Both the position numbers and the translations under genes were made by a program. The notes under the pieces are model-generated. The model saw nothing but the letters and a program-made list of their open reading frames with translations. It ran no database searches and had not been told where the DNA came from. From contig CM065297.1 of the NCBI GenBank assembly GCA_032871835.1, positions 32,869,598 to 32,933,597 on the forward strand: DNA of 64,000 nucleotides. The letters run 5' to 3'. Shown here one piece after another: positions 46,273-61,200 of this stretch (positions are counted from its first letter, which is position 1; each line of letters opens with the position of its first letter). The DNA comes from Dipteronia dyeriana. Its lineage: Eukaryota; Streptophyta; Magnoliopsida; Sapindales; Sapindaceae.

Positions 46273-46640
46273 TTAGCCGGCAATACAATTATTTTCCTTA
46301 CTCCATCTTCTGCATACCAAACGATTAATAAATAAAATTATTTAAAAATACAAAATACAAAATAAAAATAAAATTACTATTTAATAGGAGTGACGAAATC
46401 GACATGTGACTATGTGAGTTGTGACGGGCTTTAAATTCGGGAAGTCGACAAACGCCCGTGTATGTTTCTCCGTTGATAATCAGTCCATTGATAACAAAAC
46501 GGGCCACAGGCATCTTGATTCTTGTACGCACAACACATTTAAAAAACACCAGAGTCCCTGCATCGCACCGGAGACGCACGCAGAGAGATCTGATCAACCA
46601 AAAATCTCAGTACAATCAAAGTCCAGAGACTGTCGACAAG
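46273..46640 (+). promoter_or_regulatory. TRAPPC8 upstream region
   Basis: About 370 bases lie between the inverted-repeat element and the TRAPPC8 ATG. It probably contains the core promoter and 5' UTR. No definite TATA box was recognised. The GC content rises over the last 200 bases before the ATG. Confidence 0.45.
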
Positions 46641-49600
46641 ATGGTGGATCCGGCCACCACGCCACTAGGCAAAATGCTATTGGACGAGATCACTCCCGTG
46701 ATGATGGTTCTCCGTACTCCTCTCGTCGAAGAATCTTGCCTTAAAAATGGGCTCTCTTTGCTCCAGATGCTCACCCCCTTCTCCAACTTTAACAACATCG
46801 ACGGTCAATCTCTCTCTCCCTCTCTATTGTATATCTAACTTTGTAGTATTTGTTTGTGCAAGTGTGTCTTTTTAATTTAGTGGAATTTAGGGTGTTCCAT
46901 TTTTTTTTGGTGCAGTTCCTGTACGGACATCGAGTGATCAACCTTATAGGCTACAGAAGTTCAAGTTGCGCTTGTTTTACGAGTCTGATATTCGGCAGCC
47001 AAATCTAAAGGTATTATTACACTTGTCTGATGCTGCATTTGTTGTTCGCTTGGAAAATGTTGAAAAGATGATTTAATCATTTCCAGAGCCGTCCTAACTT
47101 TTTCGGAGGCCCCGGGGAAAATCTAAAAGCTGAGCCCCTTGTGAGGGGCTGAGCATAGACGGTACATAACATATGATTGAAAAGAAATTTCGAAATTGAA
47201 TCAAAAAAGAAAAAAAAAACTTTAAATCGATTCGTAAAGAAAAAAAACTTTAATTAACTAGATATGGGATCTTGATCCAGATAATTGGATCATTTGTTAT
47301 TATTAATGTTTGGGCTTTAAAAAAAAAAATTAGGACCATTTTTTATCCGAACCAAAATCATTCGATTCAACACTAAACGTAAAAATTTTGGCCCCCTTTT
47401 TGGGCCTTTTTTTCTTGGGCCCTAGGCGGACGCTCCTACTGGCCCCCCTGAAGGCCGGCTCTGATCATTTCACCCAAAGGAATTATTCTATTTGATTATT
47501 TTTATTTAACTGCTTGATTTTGTAGAAAACCGATGTAATGTAGCACAATAGTTTATAGCTAAGGGATGTCAAAAGTCGAACTATAAGTGAATTACATGAT
47601 AGACTGAGGAAAGAAGGGGCGGTTATATCTACAAGGTTTTCAATTTTTTTTTTTAATCTTGAATGAAATATATAAATGATAGAGGAAATTCTAATGTTTT
47701 GATCAATGTGAAAGTTGAAATTGTGGATTTTAGCTCCTTTGTAGATGTTGAATTTTGTATGAAGAGATTTTTTGTTTATACCCTGGTGCTGTCATTGTCC
47801 TTTATTTGACAAGTTTTTTGGTCATCTAGGTAGCAAAGGAGAGGCTGAAGCAGGTTATTACCCAGGCTGGGGATAAGGATCTTTCTGAATTGTGTTCAGA
47901 TCCACCTCAACTTAGTAATGTAGTCAGTAGTGAGTAATATTTTCATGACATTCTTCTTCTTTTCTCTAGCTAGAATTGAGTATTTGCAGAGGCTTAACTC
48001 TATTATCAATTTTTTTGACTTTTTCAGGCTCTGAATCTGAAAATTTGCCATCATGGTTTCAGTTTTTCAATAAAGAGCTCATACATACAGTTTCTTTCTC
48101 GGACCATGAAACTTTTGACCATCCTGTGGCTTGTACGCATTTTGAATTTTGTTATGATGTTGCTTTTGTATTTGTCCTACAATTATTCTCAACTTTTCTG
48201 GATCGATTTTTCTGGCGTGATGTCGGTTCTTCATAATGTTGGCTTTCATTGAAATGTTGTTTTGATTGAATCTTAAATTTTGTTCAAATGATATGCAGGT
48301 CTTTTAGTTGTTTCTTCAACGGATGAGCAGCCTATCAACAGATTTGTTGATCTTTTCAACACTAACAAGTTGCCCTCTCTTCTTAATGATGGTGCGATGG
48401 ACCCAAATATTTTGAAGCTTTGTTTACTGGTGCATGATAATCAAGACGGATCTTCAGAGAAGTATATTGGTCTTTCCAATCTTGTTATTTTGAAACGGTT
48501 ATGTGAAATTAGTTAACGGTTGGTAAATCTGGAGAAATTTTGGAAGGGATATAATCTCATCTAGAGTTTACTATTTTGATAATTGTTGGAACTTATAAAG
48601 CATAGTTGGACAGTTTTTGTCTTTGCAAACTAGAAGAGTGAAAACGGCTACATTGGTGGTTTTCTTAGTTATATGAGGGGATTGGGCTGCTCACTGTACT
48701 TTTAATCGTCCAAAGAATTTAAACATAAATTTAGTTGGTTCTAATTTTAAGATCCAAAAGGGGAATACAGAGAAGTGTGTTATTTGATTTTTTTAAGAGA
48801 AAAAAAAATAGATTTCATTTGATTAGACAAAAGATTGAGCAGCTGTGAGTCCGTATGATTATGTGCAAAGCTGTAAAACTGGAAAAGAAAAAGTATAGGT
48901 GATTAATTGAAAAAGATAGAACCCCAATGTGAAAAATGAAAAGGCGAACAGATCATGAAATGATATATTCGTAAAATACTGGTTGTGACAACAAGAAATA
49001 TAAGAAATCCAAATCGATCCTCCATATGGTTTTCATTTTCGTGTTGACCAAAAAAATTAATCAAGGCAGTGGAGTTTTAATTTCAGTTTTCAGGCATTTC
49101 ATTGGAGAATTCTGTCTAATATTATACTATGTGCAGCTCTAAGACCAAAGGTTTCTTAAAAGTAAAACACTCTTTGGAAAATGAGGATGGGGGAATCTTT
49201 GGGGAGGCTATAGTCTTGCCTCCTTTTGCCATTGAAATTTGATGTTTTATATTCGAAGTCTTAATTTTGCTCATTATTCATTCCATCCCATGTTTTCTTT
49301 ATTCAGCTTTTCAGCATGCTTCACAAGTTTAACTCTGAGAACTTTTTCTCATTTAGAGGAAGCTAAGCTATCAATAATTGTCTGAATTTCATTTCTATAT
49401 TGTCAGTGCTGCTAAAATTTTAACCGAAATGAGAAGTACATTTGGCTCAAACGAGTGTCACTTGCTTTGCATCAATTCTTCTCAAGATGGTCAAGATAAC
49501 CCTTGGGATCCTTATGTAAGTTTTTTTTTGTTAGGACTGCTATATATTCTTTTTTACTTTGCACATTTAAATTGTTTATGTAATTTGTATTGTGGATATG

Positions 49601-52600
49601 AATTACTGGACAAGTCAGTGAGTTTAAAGGTGTAGTTTCATGCCATTCTGTGACAGCAACCTGATACTTCACCTAGTCAGCATCTTGGTTGTTTCCTTAA
49701 TATTGATGATTTCAATGAGGTAGGTAATTTTCTCTGTTTATGAGTAGTGTTCTTAGAAAAATATTAATTTTCTGTGTTTATAATTAGCGACTGTTGACCA
49801 TGGTATTCACTTTGTACAAATTGGGAACAGATGAAAGATCTCATGCAAGAATTATCATCTAAACACATCATTCCATACATGGAGCAAAAGATACGTGTGC
49901 TTAATCAACAGGTAGTTTCTTGCAACATTTTCTTTTTGAGTTCATATGTCAGGGTGGTCTTTTGAACTGCTTTAATTTGTTTCCATTTGTCAATGATGTT
50001 TTATGTCAAAATCTGTTGTGATAGGTTTCTGCTACAAGGAAAGGATTCAGAAACCAAATTAAAAACTTATGGTGGAGAAAAGGAAAAGAAGATACATTTG
50101 ATTCTCCAACTGGTTCTATGTATGTTATAGAGACATACTTACATGTTTGAGTTTACTATTGGTTTCCTTTGTGTTCTCCGAACTTAGTTTATGACCCACT
50201 GTTGAAGGTACACGTTCAGCTCAATTGAATCTCAGATCAGAATTTTGGGTGACTATGCCTTCATGTTACGAGATTATGAACTGGCATTGACAAACTATCG
50301 CCTAATCTCCACAGATTACAAGCTTGATAAAGCCTGGAAACGCTATGCTGGTGTGCAGGTAGCTTCTGTCCTTGTTATATAATTGCTGTCTATTTTGTTA
50401 ATCCTAATGGTCATTCTCTAGAGTCGTGTACATTTCCAGTGTACTTTTCTTTATCTTCAGTAGAAAACCCATAATTCTGTAGGTTTCTAAAGACCTGGCT
50501 GTTCTTCTTTGTTTGGTGAAGCAAATTCTGTGTATTGTGATTATTCAGACACCAGATTGACAGTATCTCTTTATCACTTTTTGATATGATGACATGCATG
50601 GGGTTTTCTAAAGTGCTAGATCTGAATTTATATTTATATATTACATTAAATATAAACCAAACCAACCAAAACACCAATGTGAGTGAGATTTGAACGCAAG
50701 ACATTTTGCACAACAAGAGGCCGTACTAGTTAAACCAACTAGTACCCACAAATAAAAATTATTAATTCTACATGTAGTTGATAATTTTTCTAGAATGTCA
50801 TCCTTAAATAATGATTCATGTCAGCAGGTAAGCTTAATTTCTACTTCAAGTGACAGTTTATATCTCTTATCCCTTTTGTAATGGGTTATTTACTTCCTGG
50901 TGAGGTCTATAGTTCAACTTCTATGTAGTCTATTGGTAATGGTAAGATACACACCAATGTGTAGTTTCAGGGAGGAGACCAAACAGGTTTCTTAGTCCTC
51001 AGTGGTATTTAATGTGCAGAAAAGATGCAGAATTCATAAATCGTCTCTTCCTTCACTGCCAAAGATCTCGGATTACCCCCTAAAGGCAAACCTAAATATT
51101 TCAAAGGCCTACTACCAGCCTCACACCCTATAGAATTTGACAAATAAATCAACTTTCTTTTATCACAATTAATACCAACAAGGAAGAGATGATTTATATT
51201 AGTGTTCACACCAATGTGAGTGAGAAGTGAACATAAATCGTCTCTTCCTTCCTTGCTGTGGAGCTTGTTCAGTATATTTGTACGTGTTTTTATTTCTAAC
51301 AGAGTTTAGTTTCTGTTTTAAGAAAAAAAAAAGGTTTAAATCGTTTTCTATGTTGTTGTTTGGTTAAGTGAATCTCAACCTTGAGAGGTTTGTTGAGCTA
51401 TCAGACCTGTGGTTAGCTCCCACAAGGTCTGAGGTTTGATTCCGTAGGATTACCTACTTGGTGAATTCCCCTAGTTTCCTGTTTCCCAAAGATTACAGGT
51501 ATTGGCTCTGAATTTTGGGTCGGATTCGTTTTCTAGATTATCAAAAAGAAAAAAATAAGGGTTAAATGAGATTCATTGTAAGAGGTTTTGTTTTTTGCAC
51601 TGATGAATATGCAAATGCATATTCAACCTAGTAGATCATAGATATTGGCTCTGAATTTTGAGTTGTTTATGAGTTTATCCAATATAAATGATTTATGATT
51701 TTGTAAGGTGCACTAGCATGCATTTATTGCCCATGCAGTTACATATATATTTTTAAATTTTTTGATTTGTCGATCTGTCTAAAAAGTTATTTGATCTGCT
51801 CTGTTGATTCTCATGAGTACTTATTTTTGATGTGAATAATTTTCTGTTGCAATCTTCACAGTTTGTCTCCCTGTTATTGCAGGAGATGATGGGGCTTACA
51901 TACTTCATGTTGGATCAATCAAGAAAGGAAGCAGAATATTGCATGGAAAATGCATTTAGTACTTATTTAGTATGTAAAGTTCTTTCCCAAGTTATCATAT
52001 TTTTAAACATTTGATAGTTTTATGAGGTTAAATTAAACATGTTTTACTACACCTGTTTGGGGAACTGATTCAGAGAAAGAGAGACCTTCAAGTACCGTTA
52101 GTTTCTAAGATTGTTTATTTATAGGGAAACATAAAACTTTAAACATAGATGAAAAAGTACAAAATTGAACCAGCAGTACACCAAATGTTTAATGGTCTAA
52201 GGAAAGGTCTAAGGAAAAGTATAGGAAACAAAAAACAAAGTGTGCACATAAATTTCCAGGAACAGCAACTAAAACCTCTAACAAATTTTAGCGATAAAGT
52301 CTGCAGAGTTTTTCTAATATCTACATCCTTTTGCTATATGATGGCCTCCATAAGTATTGGCTACAGTCCTTGATAATGAAGTGTCTTTATATGCATGTTT
52401 GCTCTAATTCAGAAAGGTTAAGGAAAATCCTCACATATGCTTTTAGGTTTAAATGCGAGATGATCTAAATTGACTGAGATTGAAAGAGTAAGGACACTAT
52501 TATGTCCTAGGGTATGTTAAATTTGGAAAAGAAATACAGAATCCAAAGTATATTTGAAAATTAACTCAGATATATTTGGTTATCTGGAAGTATGGCAAAT

Positions 52601-55600
52601 ATTTTGTTTAGACTCGTGGTAAAATTACCATGCCTGCACCATGCAGACATGAGTTATTGTGTGTCTATGCCGCGTTACCTTAGATACTGGTTGGTCACAG
52701 GGATACAGAATTTATTTTCATATGGATATTTTCAGAATGTAGATGTAGTTTAGAGTTGGAATATAAAGTGTAGTCAAATAGATTTAAAAGGAAGGTTTAA
52801 AAAAATTTGGGTAGTTTCTGTTGGGCTATGATTATGTGTCCAAGGTTTGCCATTAGATCAAGCTCCTAGTTTATATTTTCTTTGTGGAAGACAGTGCTTT
52901 TCAGGTTTTATGATCAGTAATATCTACAAGCTCTAAATTTTTCTTTCCTTATGTTTGAAGGCCTCCAATAGTTGGATGTATGATAGAGGGTAATCATGCA
53001 GCTTGCTTCTGAAATCATCCTTTATATCTATTTGCAGTACTGGCTGCACTTGTTTTCTTAAATATTTCCTAACGAGAAATATATGGGATAAGGCACAAGT
53101 CAGCAAGAAATGTTATGAAATACAATAGTTGAAGTTCCATTAGTATCCTAGTAAATGGAAGTTGTGAGTGTTGTGTTTTTGGCTCATCAAAACCCAGTCA
53201 ATGATTAAGAAGGAATCCTATTTGGATAAGGAGAAAATAAAGTGTGCACATAATTTCCTATAAGGATTAGGGAATTAGATTTTCTCAAGAATCCCAAATC
53301 AACTAGGATAAGGAAATAAGTTAGTTTTCTATGAGGATTTAGGAGTCCTATTCTAGCAACGAATGTAACCCAAGTTCTATACTTATAAGTTATAAATAGG
53401 GCTGTTGGGAGCTTAGTTTTAACATAGAAAAATCGGCAAGCATAAAGGGGTAGAGAGCAAGAGTGATAGGGAAGTTCTAACAAGGTTTTGGGGAAATTAG
53501 CTAAGGGGTTTCAATAAGTTTCTTGTAACCAAGCGTTTTTCTCCATAGTGCTAGTGATTTCTCAAGAGAGATCACACGAGGACGTAGGCAAAGTTAACTG
53601 AACCTCGGTAAAATCTTTGTGTTTGTGTGGTTTGTTTTCTTTATCGTTCATATGTTATTCCGCATATTCGCATATTGTTATCCTATAAGTTTATCATCAT
53701 AATATATCTAGAAAACACGATCAATAAGATTGAGCTTATGCAAAAAATTAGAATCATAAATATGGAATGAGAATTGTGCAGAACTACTAGTTCCTGTTGT
53801 GAACTGATTTTAAACACATGGAAACCACCAATAGTGTGCCTCAATCTGAAGTAAGTTGATTGTTCTCTTCTGAACTCTATCTGCACCTACTGAATCCGGT
53901 CTTTCTTGCTCATTCAATCAGTCCACACAGTAACTGTAGGTGGTTGACTGGTCTATGTGAAAGCCTGATCTCATCAGACACATTTTGATTCACAGAAAAA
54001 TGGAATATATTGTGTTCAATTTTGATATGCAGTTTTTGGTGTTTAGGAATGATTGGTTTACATGCTCATTTTTTCACCTGGGGAGTGGGGACTACTTTGA
54101 TCTGGTGCTTGCAGCTGCACATGCATGTCATATCTGACAGATCCCTCTTATGTGATTAGTTATTTAAGGATCACCAAGTCATAGTCTCTGACATTGAATT
54201 TGATTTTTATGCAGAAAACTGGGTCATCTGGCCAGCAAAATGCCACTAGGTGTGGTCTTTGGTGGGTGGAGATGTTAAAGGCAAGAGATCAGTGTAAAGA
54301 GGCTGCCACTGTTTACTTCCGCATTTGTGGTGAGGTAATGCCTCATGTCTTGGAATCTGGTTAAGTATATTATCATCTCCTCTTAACAACTTTTCTTTTG
54401 TTAGGAACCTTTATATTCCGCTGTTATGCTTGAGCAAGCGTCTTATTGTTATTTATTGTCAAAGCCACCAATGCTACACAAATATGGATTTCATCTTATT
54501 CTTTCAGGCGATCGTTATAAAAAATGTCATCAGGTACCTCTATTACTTTTGCAAAAATGTGCCCTAACTGATCAAATGTTTCATTCTTTTTTATAAAAAA
54601 AACCTTGCAATGTCCTCTTCAGATTAAACATGCCATTCGCACGTATAGAAGTGCTACTTCTGTTTATAGAGGAACTACATGGGGCCACATCAAAGATCAC
54701 ATTCATTTCCATATTGGACAGTAAGTAATGCACTCATTGAATATGGATCTTGCATCACTGGCCATTGTGGGTTTTGCATTGAGGGATGATTCATAATAAA
54801 ACTCATTTGACATAGGTGGTATGCTTTTCTTGGAATGTATGATGTTGCTGTTGCACACATGTTGGAGGTCCTGGCATGTAGTAATGAGTCCAAGACAACA
54901 CAAGAAGTCTTCCTGAGGGACTTTCTTGAAATTGTTCAGGTGGCTGTTGGTTCTACTTTTTTGTTTTTCATTATAGCTATTATAAGTGAAGCTAATTCCA
55001 AGGTTCTTTAGGCTTACTTATTGTATCCTGTATATTTGTCATGCTTTGTTCTTTAAGGTTTATAGTTACCTATGTTGCATTATAATGTTGGCCTTCTGTC
55101 AACTTTTACTGACATGACAGTATCAAATTGAAAGATAAAAAATGTCCCCTTATCTATTTCATTAATTACTCAATAATCACGACAACTGGGGCTTTACTGA
55201 CTTCTTCAGCATCATCGAATAATTTCCCAAATTCTCTTCCCTTTAATTCTGATAACTTCTCTCACTATTTTTTTATATACAAATAAACTGTTCTAGCACT
55301 TTGTGGCTTTCCCTGCATTGGCCGGTCAGCATTTATCCATAAAATATTAGCAAGGCCTTTTTGTATAAGTGTTGAATCACTTTCTCCTTGATCATGACTG
55401 TTTTCTTTTCTTGGATAATGTAGAAAACTGGGAAAACATTTGAGGTATTGAAACTTCAGTTGCCTGTTATCAACATTTCATCTCTTAAGGTCATTTTTGA
55501 AGATCATCGAACTTATGCATCACCTTCAGCTGTAAGTTGAATAACACTTGTTATCTACAGATGTCATTTTTTTTTCATATTATACTTGAATCTCATTGCC

Positions 55601-58198
55601 TCTGCTGTCCACCCTTGTTTTGATGATGTAATTAATTGCTTCAAGTATGTATCTGCCAAAACTATCTGACATGAGGTTTTTATAGGTTTGACTGGTCTGA
55701 GGAAATATGGTTTATTATAAGTTTTGCTGTTTTTTTATGACGGTGATGGCTTGGTCTTGGTGTGGGAAGAAGGGATTAGATTTGATATTGACGTTCTTTG
55801 AAGGAATCTGAAATTTGAATGATGATACCATTGTCTTTCTATTAAAAAACAGACTGATGATAATGATTATCTATATGCATCTGTTGCTAAACTGGCCTGT
55901 AATTACATACATTATCATTAGCAATGAAATAGCTAAAGCCAAGTGATTTATGAACTGTTTTTATAGTGAACTACAGTTTTGCATGCTGTGAGCACAAATA
56001 TACTAACAACCAGTGTAGCAATAATTAACTTAGTTGCTGTTTTTTTTTTGTCTTATGTATTAAAAGACCTTATTACTTAAGTTATTTGATATCACTTAAA
56101 TATTAAGACATTCCCATTTGTTTGTTTTTTATTTGAGATCATATAACTTAAATGTTAAGTGATTTTTATTTTACTATTCTACCCTCATCTAAAAGAGTAA
56201 AAGGAATGATTTAAATTAATATAATTCAGTTGTTCACATATATATTTGGTTGACTGAAGGAGACCAAAAACGGCACCGTTTTGGTCAGATTATTGATTTT
56301 TGAAAACCGAATCACTGCTGTCCCATGCCAGCATCTAGACCCCGCCGCCCCATGCCTGCACTCTGACCCGTCAGCGTCAGTTCCATCACGCTGTCAGCCT
56401 CCGGTTCCCGTCGCACCGTCTCCGAAGGGAGGCGATTGATTGATTGATTGGGTCACAAATTCAAAATCTATCTTTAAATTTTTTTCTAGATTCAAAACTT
56501 TTCAAAGCTCTAAAGTGATAAGCTGCTGGTTATGGCAACACCAAACGAAATTCTGGTCAATTTTTCGGTGAGAATTCTCCGATTGCAATATCTCTTAACT
56601 GATTTGTTCAGTTCTGGTTAAAATTTCGGTTCAAGTGAGTGGATAAATGGAGTCGATGCTCAAGTATCGAGTTTGTTTTGTTCACAAACTTCAAGTTCTG
56701 ATTGTATTTCCGATTATAGTTGATGATATCCATCGAGATCTCCTAGTCGCGGCGGTGGCTTTGCCTCCTCCTGAGTCAATTTAGGGTTAGGTTAGTGTTA
56801 GGGTTAGAGTTATTTAGGAAATTGAGGATTTTTTTTGTTAAGGTTATTTTTGGTAATAGATTAATTGTAGACGGTTAATTATGGAAATAACCGTGAATGT
56901 GTTAATTATGACTTATCATATAAGTTAAAGCCAATTTTTTTTTTTTTTTTTACTTTTTCTATCATATATATATATATATATCTTAAACTAAGATATAAAT
57001 TGGAAAAACAAGCAAACATATTTAGCTTAATTTAAGTCATAAGAACTAATCAGACTTATATCGAAAAAAACAAGCAGCCCCTTAGTATTATTTTCTAGGT
57101 TGCAGAGTCATTGTAGCGAGGTTAGTTGTATTTATGGTTATGATTGGCAAATATTAATGTTGGAATTAATTTTTATGATGTTGACAAGTATTATTGCTTG
57201 GGTTCACTGATTTGCTTGCACCTTCATTTCCTATTCTTTTATTTTTACAGGAACGTAACACTTTACTTGAATGAAAGCTTTAAAGTGATTCAGATCATGA
57301 TTTTTAGTTGACTTGTTGCTTTTTAAACATTTCAGGCTAGTGTTAAAGAAAGTTTGTGGTATTCATTAGAGGAAGACATAACTCCATTATTGTCTACTAC
57401 CAGGAGTAACTGGCTGGAGCTCCAGTCAAAGGTTATCCCAAAAAAATACAAAGAATCAAACATTTGTGTGGCAGGAGGTACGGAGGTGATGGTAGCTTGC
57501 TTTGAATTGCTTAAATTGTCATCCTTTTGTTTTTCTAATACATTAATTTTAAGTTTTAGTAAAATATATGCTAGTTTTTCTGCTTCAAGAATCTCCAGTT
57601 TCTGAATCCATTCATAATTATCCACGGTTGGGAAGCATAAAACATTATTATTTTTTCCTGTTGACCTTAGCAATGGATGATGTTGCTGATGTCATTACTT
57701 AACAAATTATTCTAGCACTCTAGCTTAATTATAAACCTATATGAATATATGGCGTAAACCCTCATCCAACTTCTGCATGGCTTTTGACATAGTCTGCCAC
57801 CATTTATCCTACCTTTTCTTTTGTTTGATTACGTGGAACTCCGGGATATCTAGATTTGGTCCCTGACATTCTCTGTTGTCTAACTTTCAAGTAAAAATTT
57901 ATCCTCCTTTCTTTGAATTCTGATAATTTCTTTCCCCAACATGAGAAACACTTTTTTTTCTTTGCTTAATGGCATGGTTCTTATTCATAGAAAGCAGTTT
58001 TGGCATAAAGTCTTAGCTTGGGGGTTCTTTTTGCATTTTTTATTCTTTGTAGGGAATTTTCATTTTTGTATGCCCTCTTTTTCTTCTCCGGGTTGTTTTT
58101 CCCTTTTTGAGTCTCAGCAGTGTTGGTGTATTTTTTCAATATCTTTATTAAATTTTGTTTGCTATCAAAACTAAATAAATAAATTAGCAAACTAAATA

Positions 58199-58247
<49 letters not shown>

Positions 58248-61200
58248 AGTAATGCTAGGCTGCTCATGTGAGTTGTCAAGATCATGTAAATCATGAGATT
58301 ATGGTGTGATTTACAAGATCTTGACAACTCACGTGCACATGAATTTGGGCAATTTTTTTTGGCAGCCTAGCATTATTCCCACACACACGTGTGTGCATAT
58401 ATGTCACTATTTTTGTCCAGTTCACATTGGTACCAGACATGTTTTGGATATTGAAAACATTAAATCCATTCTCTCTCTCTCTTTAAATTTTGGAAAATGG
58501 ATAGTAAAATATGATTAATGGGACCTGAGTTGACTAGAAAGGTTATATTTGACTAGAGAAGATATGGCACTATTGTAAATAAGAGAATATGTTTATTTAA
58601 GGTGTGAATGGGAAACATCTTTTTTGGATACATTCTGATATTAGTATAGTAGAAATCAATTCTTCTTGTTATCCGTCTTAAACAATTGTAATAGTGCTTG
58701 GAAATGTTGTAGTTGTACTATGAGGTGATAATGACAGTTTTAATTTCAGATATTTATGAATTATTAATAATTTTTTTTTTGGCTGTAACTCTAGGTGCAT
58801 AAACAGTGTTTTATTGTTATTTAGTTCAAATATTTTGCCCAAAAAACTCATCGCAAATTATATGACAATCAGCCATGTAATCATGGGTTGATGTTGTTGA
58901 TGATATGTTTGTTACAAATCACATGCTAGAGGATGAGTTTTGGACAAAATATTTGGGGTAAGTAGTATTACTTTTTTCTATTTACGTTTTTTATTACTTG
59001 GTGCCTTGCGTCTTAGCACAATGTTAAATGCATAACTAGGGAGCAAAGGGGTCATGAATTCTAGATTTACTATAAATGATGACACCCACTTTAGCTGGCA
59101 ATAGGGGCAGGATTTCTAGGTTACTCATAAGTTTGGAATACTTTATCATTCTTGTATCCTTTTTGATATTTTTCTCTTAATCCTGTTGCAGAAGCAGTAA
59201 AAGTGGATATCGAATTTAAGAACCCTTTGCAAATTCCAATTTCCATCTCAAGTGTTGCTTTGATATGCGAGCTTTCTGCAAAATCTGATGAAATTGAATC
59301 TGGTATATTACTTTCAGTTTCTATTTTTCCTTATTTCTTTTAAGTAAAACTAAATTGCTGATAAATTTGTTTATTGAAATTGGATAACCTATATGTTTAA
59401 GATAATGCAGATTCAAATAGCTCAACTTCCGAGCTTCGCAATGATGTGAAATCACAAAAGTTGACTTCCACTAAGTATGTGTGTCAATGTTATAGCTTCT
59501 TTTTTTTTTTTCCCTTAATGCTTTACTTTCCAGCGGAGCATATCAGTAATGTTTTCCCTCACCTCTTTTTCAGTATGTTTACTACTACTAATATTGCTTG
59601 TTGCTTGACTCTTTCAGGGATGGAAGCTCTGACGTTTCTTCATTTACTTTGTCTGAGATTGACATTTTGATTGGAGGAGGTGAAACAATAATGGTGAGTA
59701 TCTCAGAGTATCAGTTAAATAAATGTGGAAATATCTACTTTCTGTTTAAATTGTTGTTTGTACTGCTACGCTATTCCTTTTCTAAGCTATAGTGCAATTT
59801 AGTGGCTTATGGTAGGAAGTATGCATGTTATCTGATTGGTAAATGTATATGTAGAAGATGTAAGCTAAAGTAAACCAGCTAATAAACGACTCTGACTATA
59901 TGCCCTTTTGTTTCCACACGGGTTGTTTATCTATGTGAAAATGGTCTCCTTTTATGTGTAATGGTTTATGGTTGCCTTTTATGCGTTAATGAGCATTATA
60001 TTTTTTTCCTTGATGCTGTGCTTTTTCTTTCTTTCTTTTTTGTTTCTTCCCAACTATTACTTTCATCTGTTTTCGTATCTTTATGAACTCTATGACATTA
60101 TCAACTGTCATTATTGTTCAGGTACAACTAATGGTCACTCCCAAGGTTGAAGGCATTTTAAATATTGTCGGTGTTAGATGGAAACTATCTGGTTCTGTAG
60201 TTGGTTTGTATAAGTTTGAGTTCCATCTTGTGAAGAAGAAAATTGCTAGAGGAAGACGAAAAGCCAACTATTCTCCTGACAATGACCTCAAGTTTATAGT
60301 TATCAAGGTACACTCTTCTCGTGCCCCCCTCCTCCGTAATCTATTATGATATTTGGAATGTAGACTAAGCTGTAGCGACTGTTTTAACTATTTAATATAA
60401 ATTCCTCACTTATAGAGTCTACCCAAGCTTGAGGGCATCATTCATTCTCTACCTGAAAGAGCATATACAGGACATTTGCGGCAGCTTGTATTGGAGTTGA
60501 GGAACCAATCAGAATTTCCTGTGAAGGTATGATTTTTTGACATCTTAGTGCTCTACTCTTAGTTGCCATGGATTGCTACCCTTGTATCGATTGCCTATTT
60601 AGATTTTAGATCCTTAATCCCAAATGAGGATCTATTTTGATTCGAAGCTCCGTACGCAAACTATCTTTCAGCTCCCCCTGCAAACATAATAAAGAAAAAG
60701 AAATCCTAGACTCCAACTTGGTAATATTTCATTTGCCTACATGTCATTATCAGCTATGTTGTGTTTCTTTTGTTTGACCAATTAGTGCGATTCCTTGGGG
60801 GGTCAATCCAGGTTGACCTGGTTATTTCTCTGTTAATATTTGGTGCCATTGGAAAAGCTATTTATAGTAATTAAATTCATGTATGGATGTTAAATTCTGT
60901 ATTCTCATGTGTAAGTAGAGCCTAACTTTTCCTATGTATTTGCATGTCCTTGTTAATGCTTACCAAGTTTATGATATGGGTCATAATATATGTTAGCAGA
61001 ATCTGAAGATGAAGATCAGTCAGCCAAGGTTCCTTAGTGTTGGGATGCATGATGAATTGGACACGAAATTTCCTACTTGCTTAGAAAAGAGGACAAATTC
61101 TCAACTTAGCGGTGCAGATGGTAATTGTAATAGGATGCCTCAAGCTGTCTTTTTATTTCCAGAGGTTAGTACGAAAGTTCCCTCATGATTTTTCCAATTG

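Noticed and set aside
51360..51500. Sequence with a tRNA-like B box considered as a tRNA gene
   Set aside because: No cloverleaf or anticodon arm can be formed by eye. The SINE-like tail and partial repeats nearby fit a SINE better.
56426..56446. (GATT)n run as a significant microsatellite
   Set aside because: Only about four units, too short to be noteworthy.
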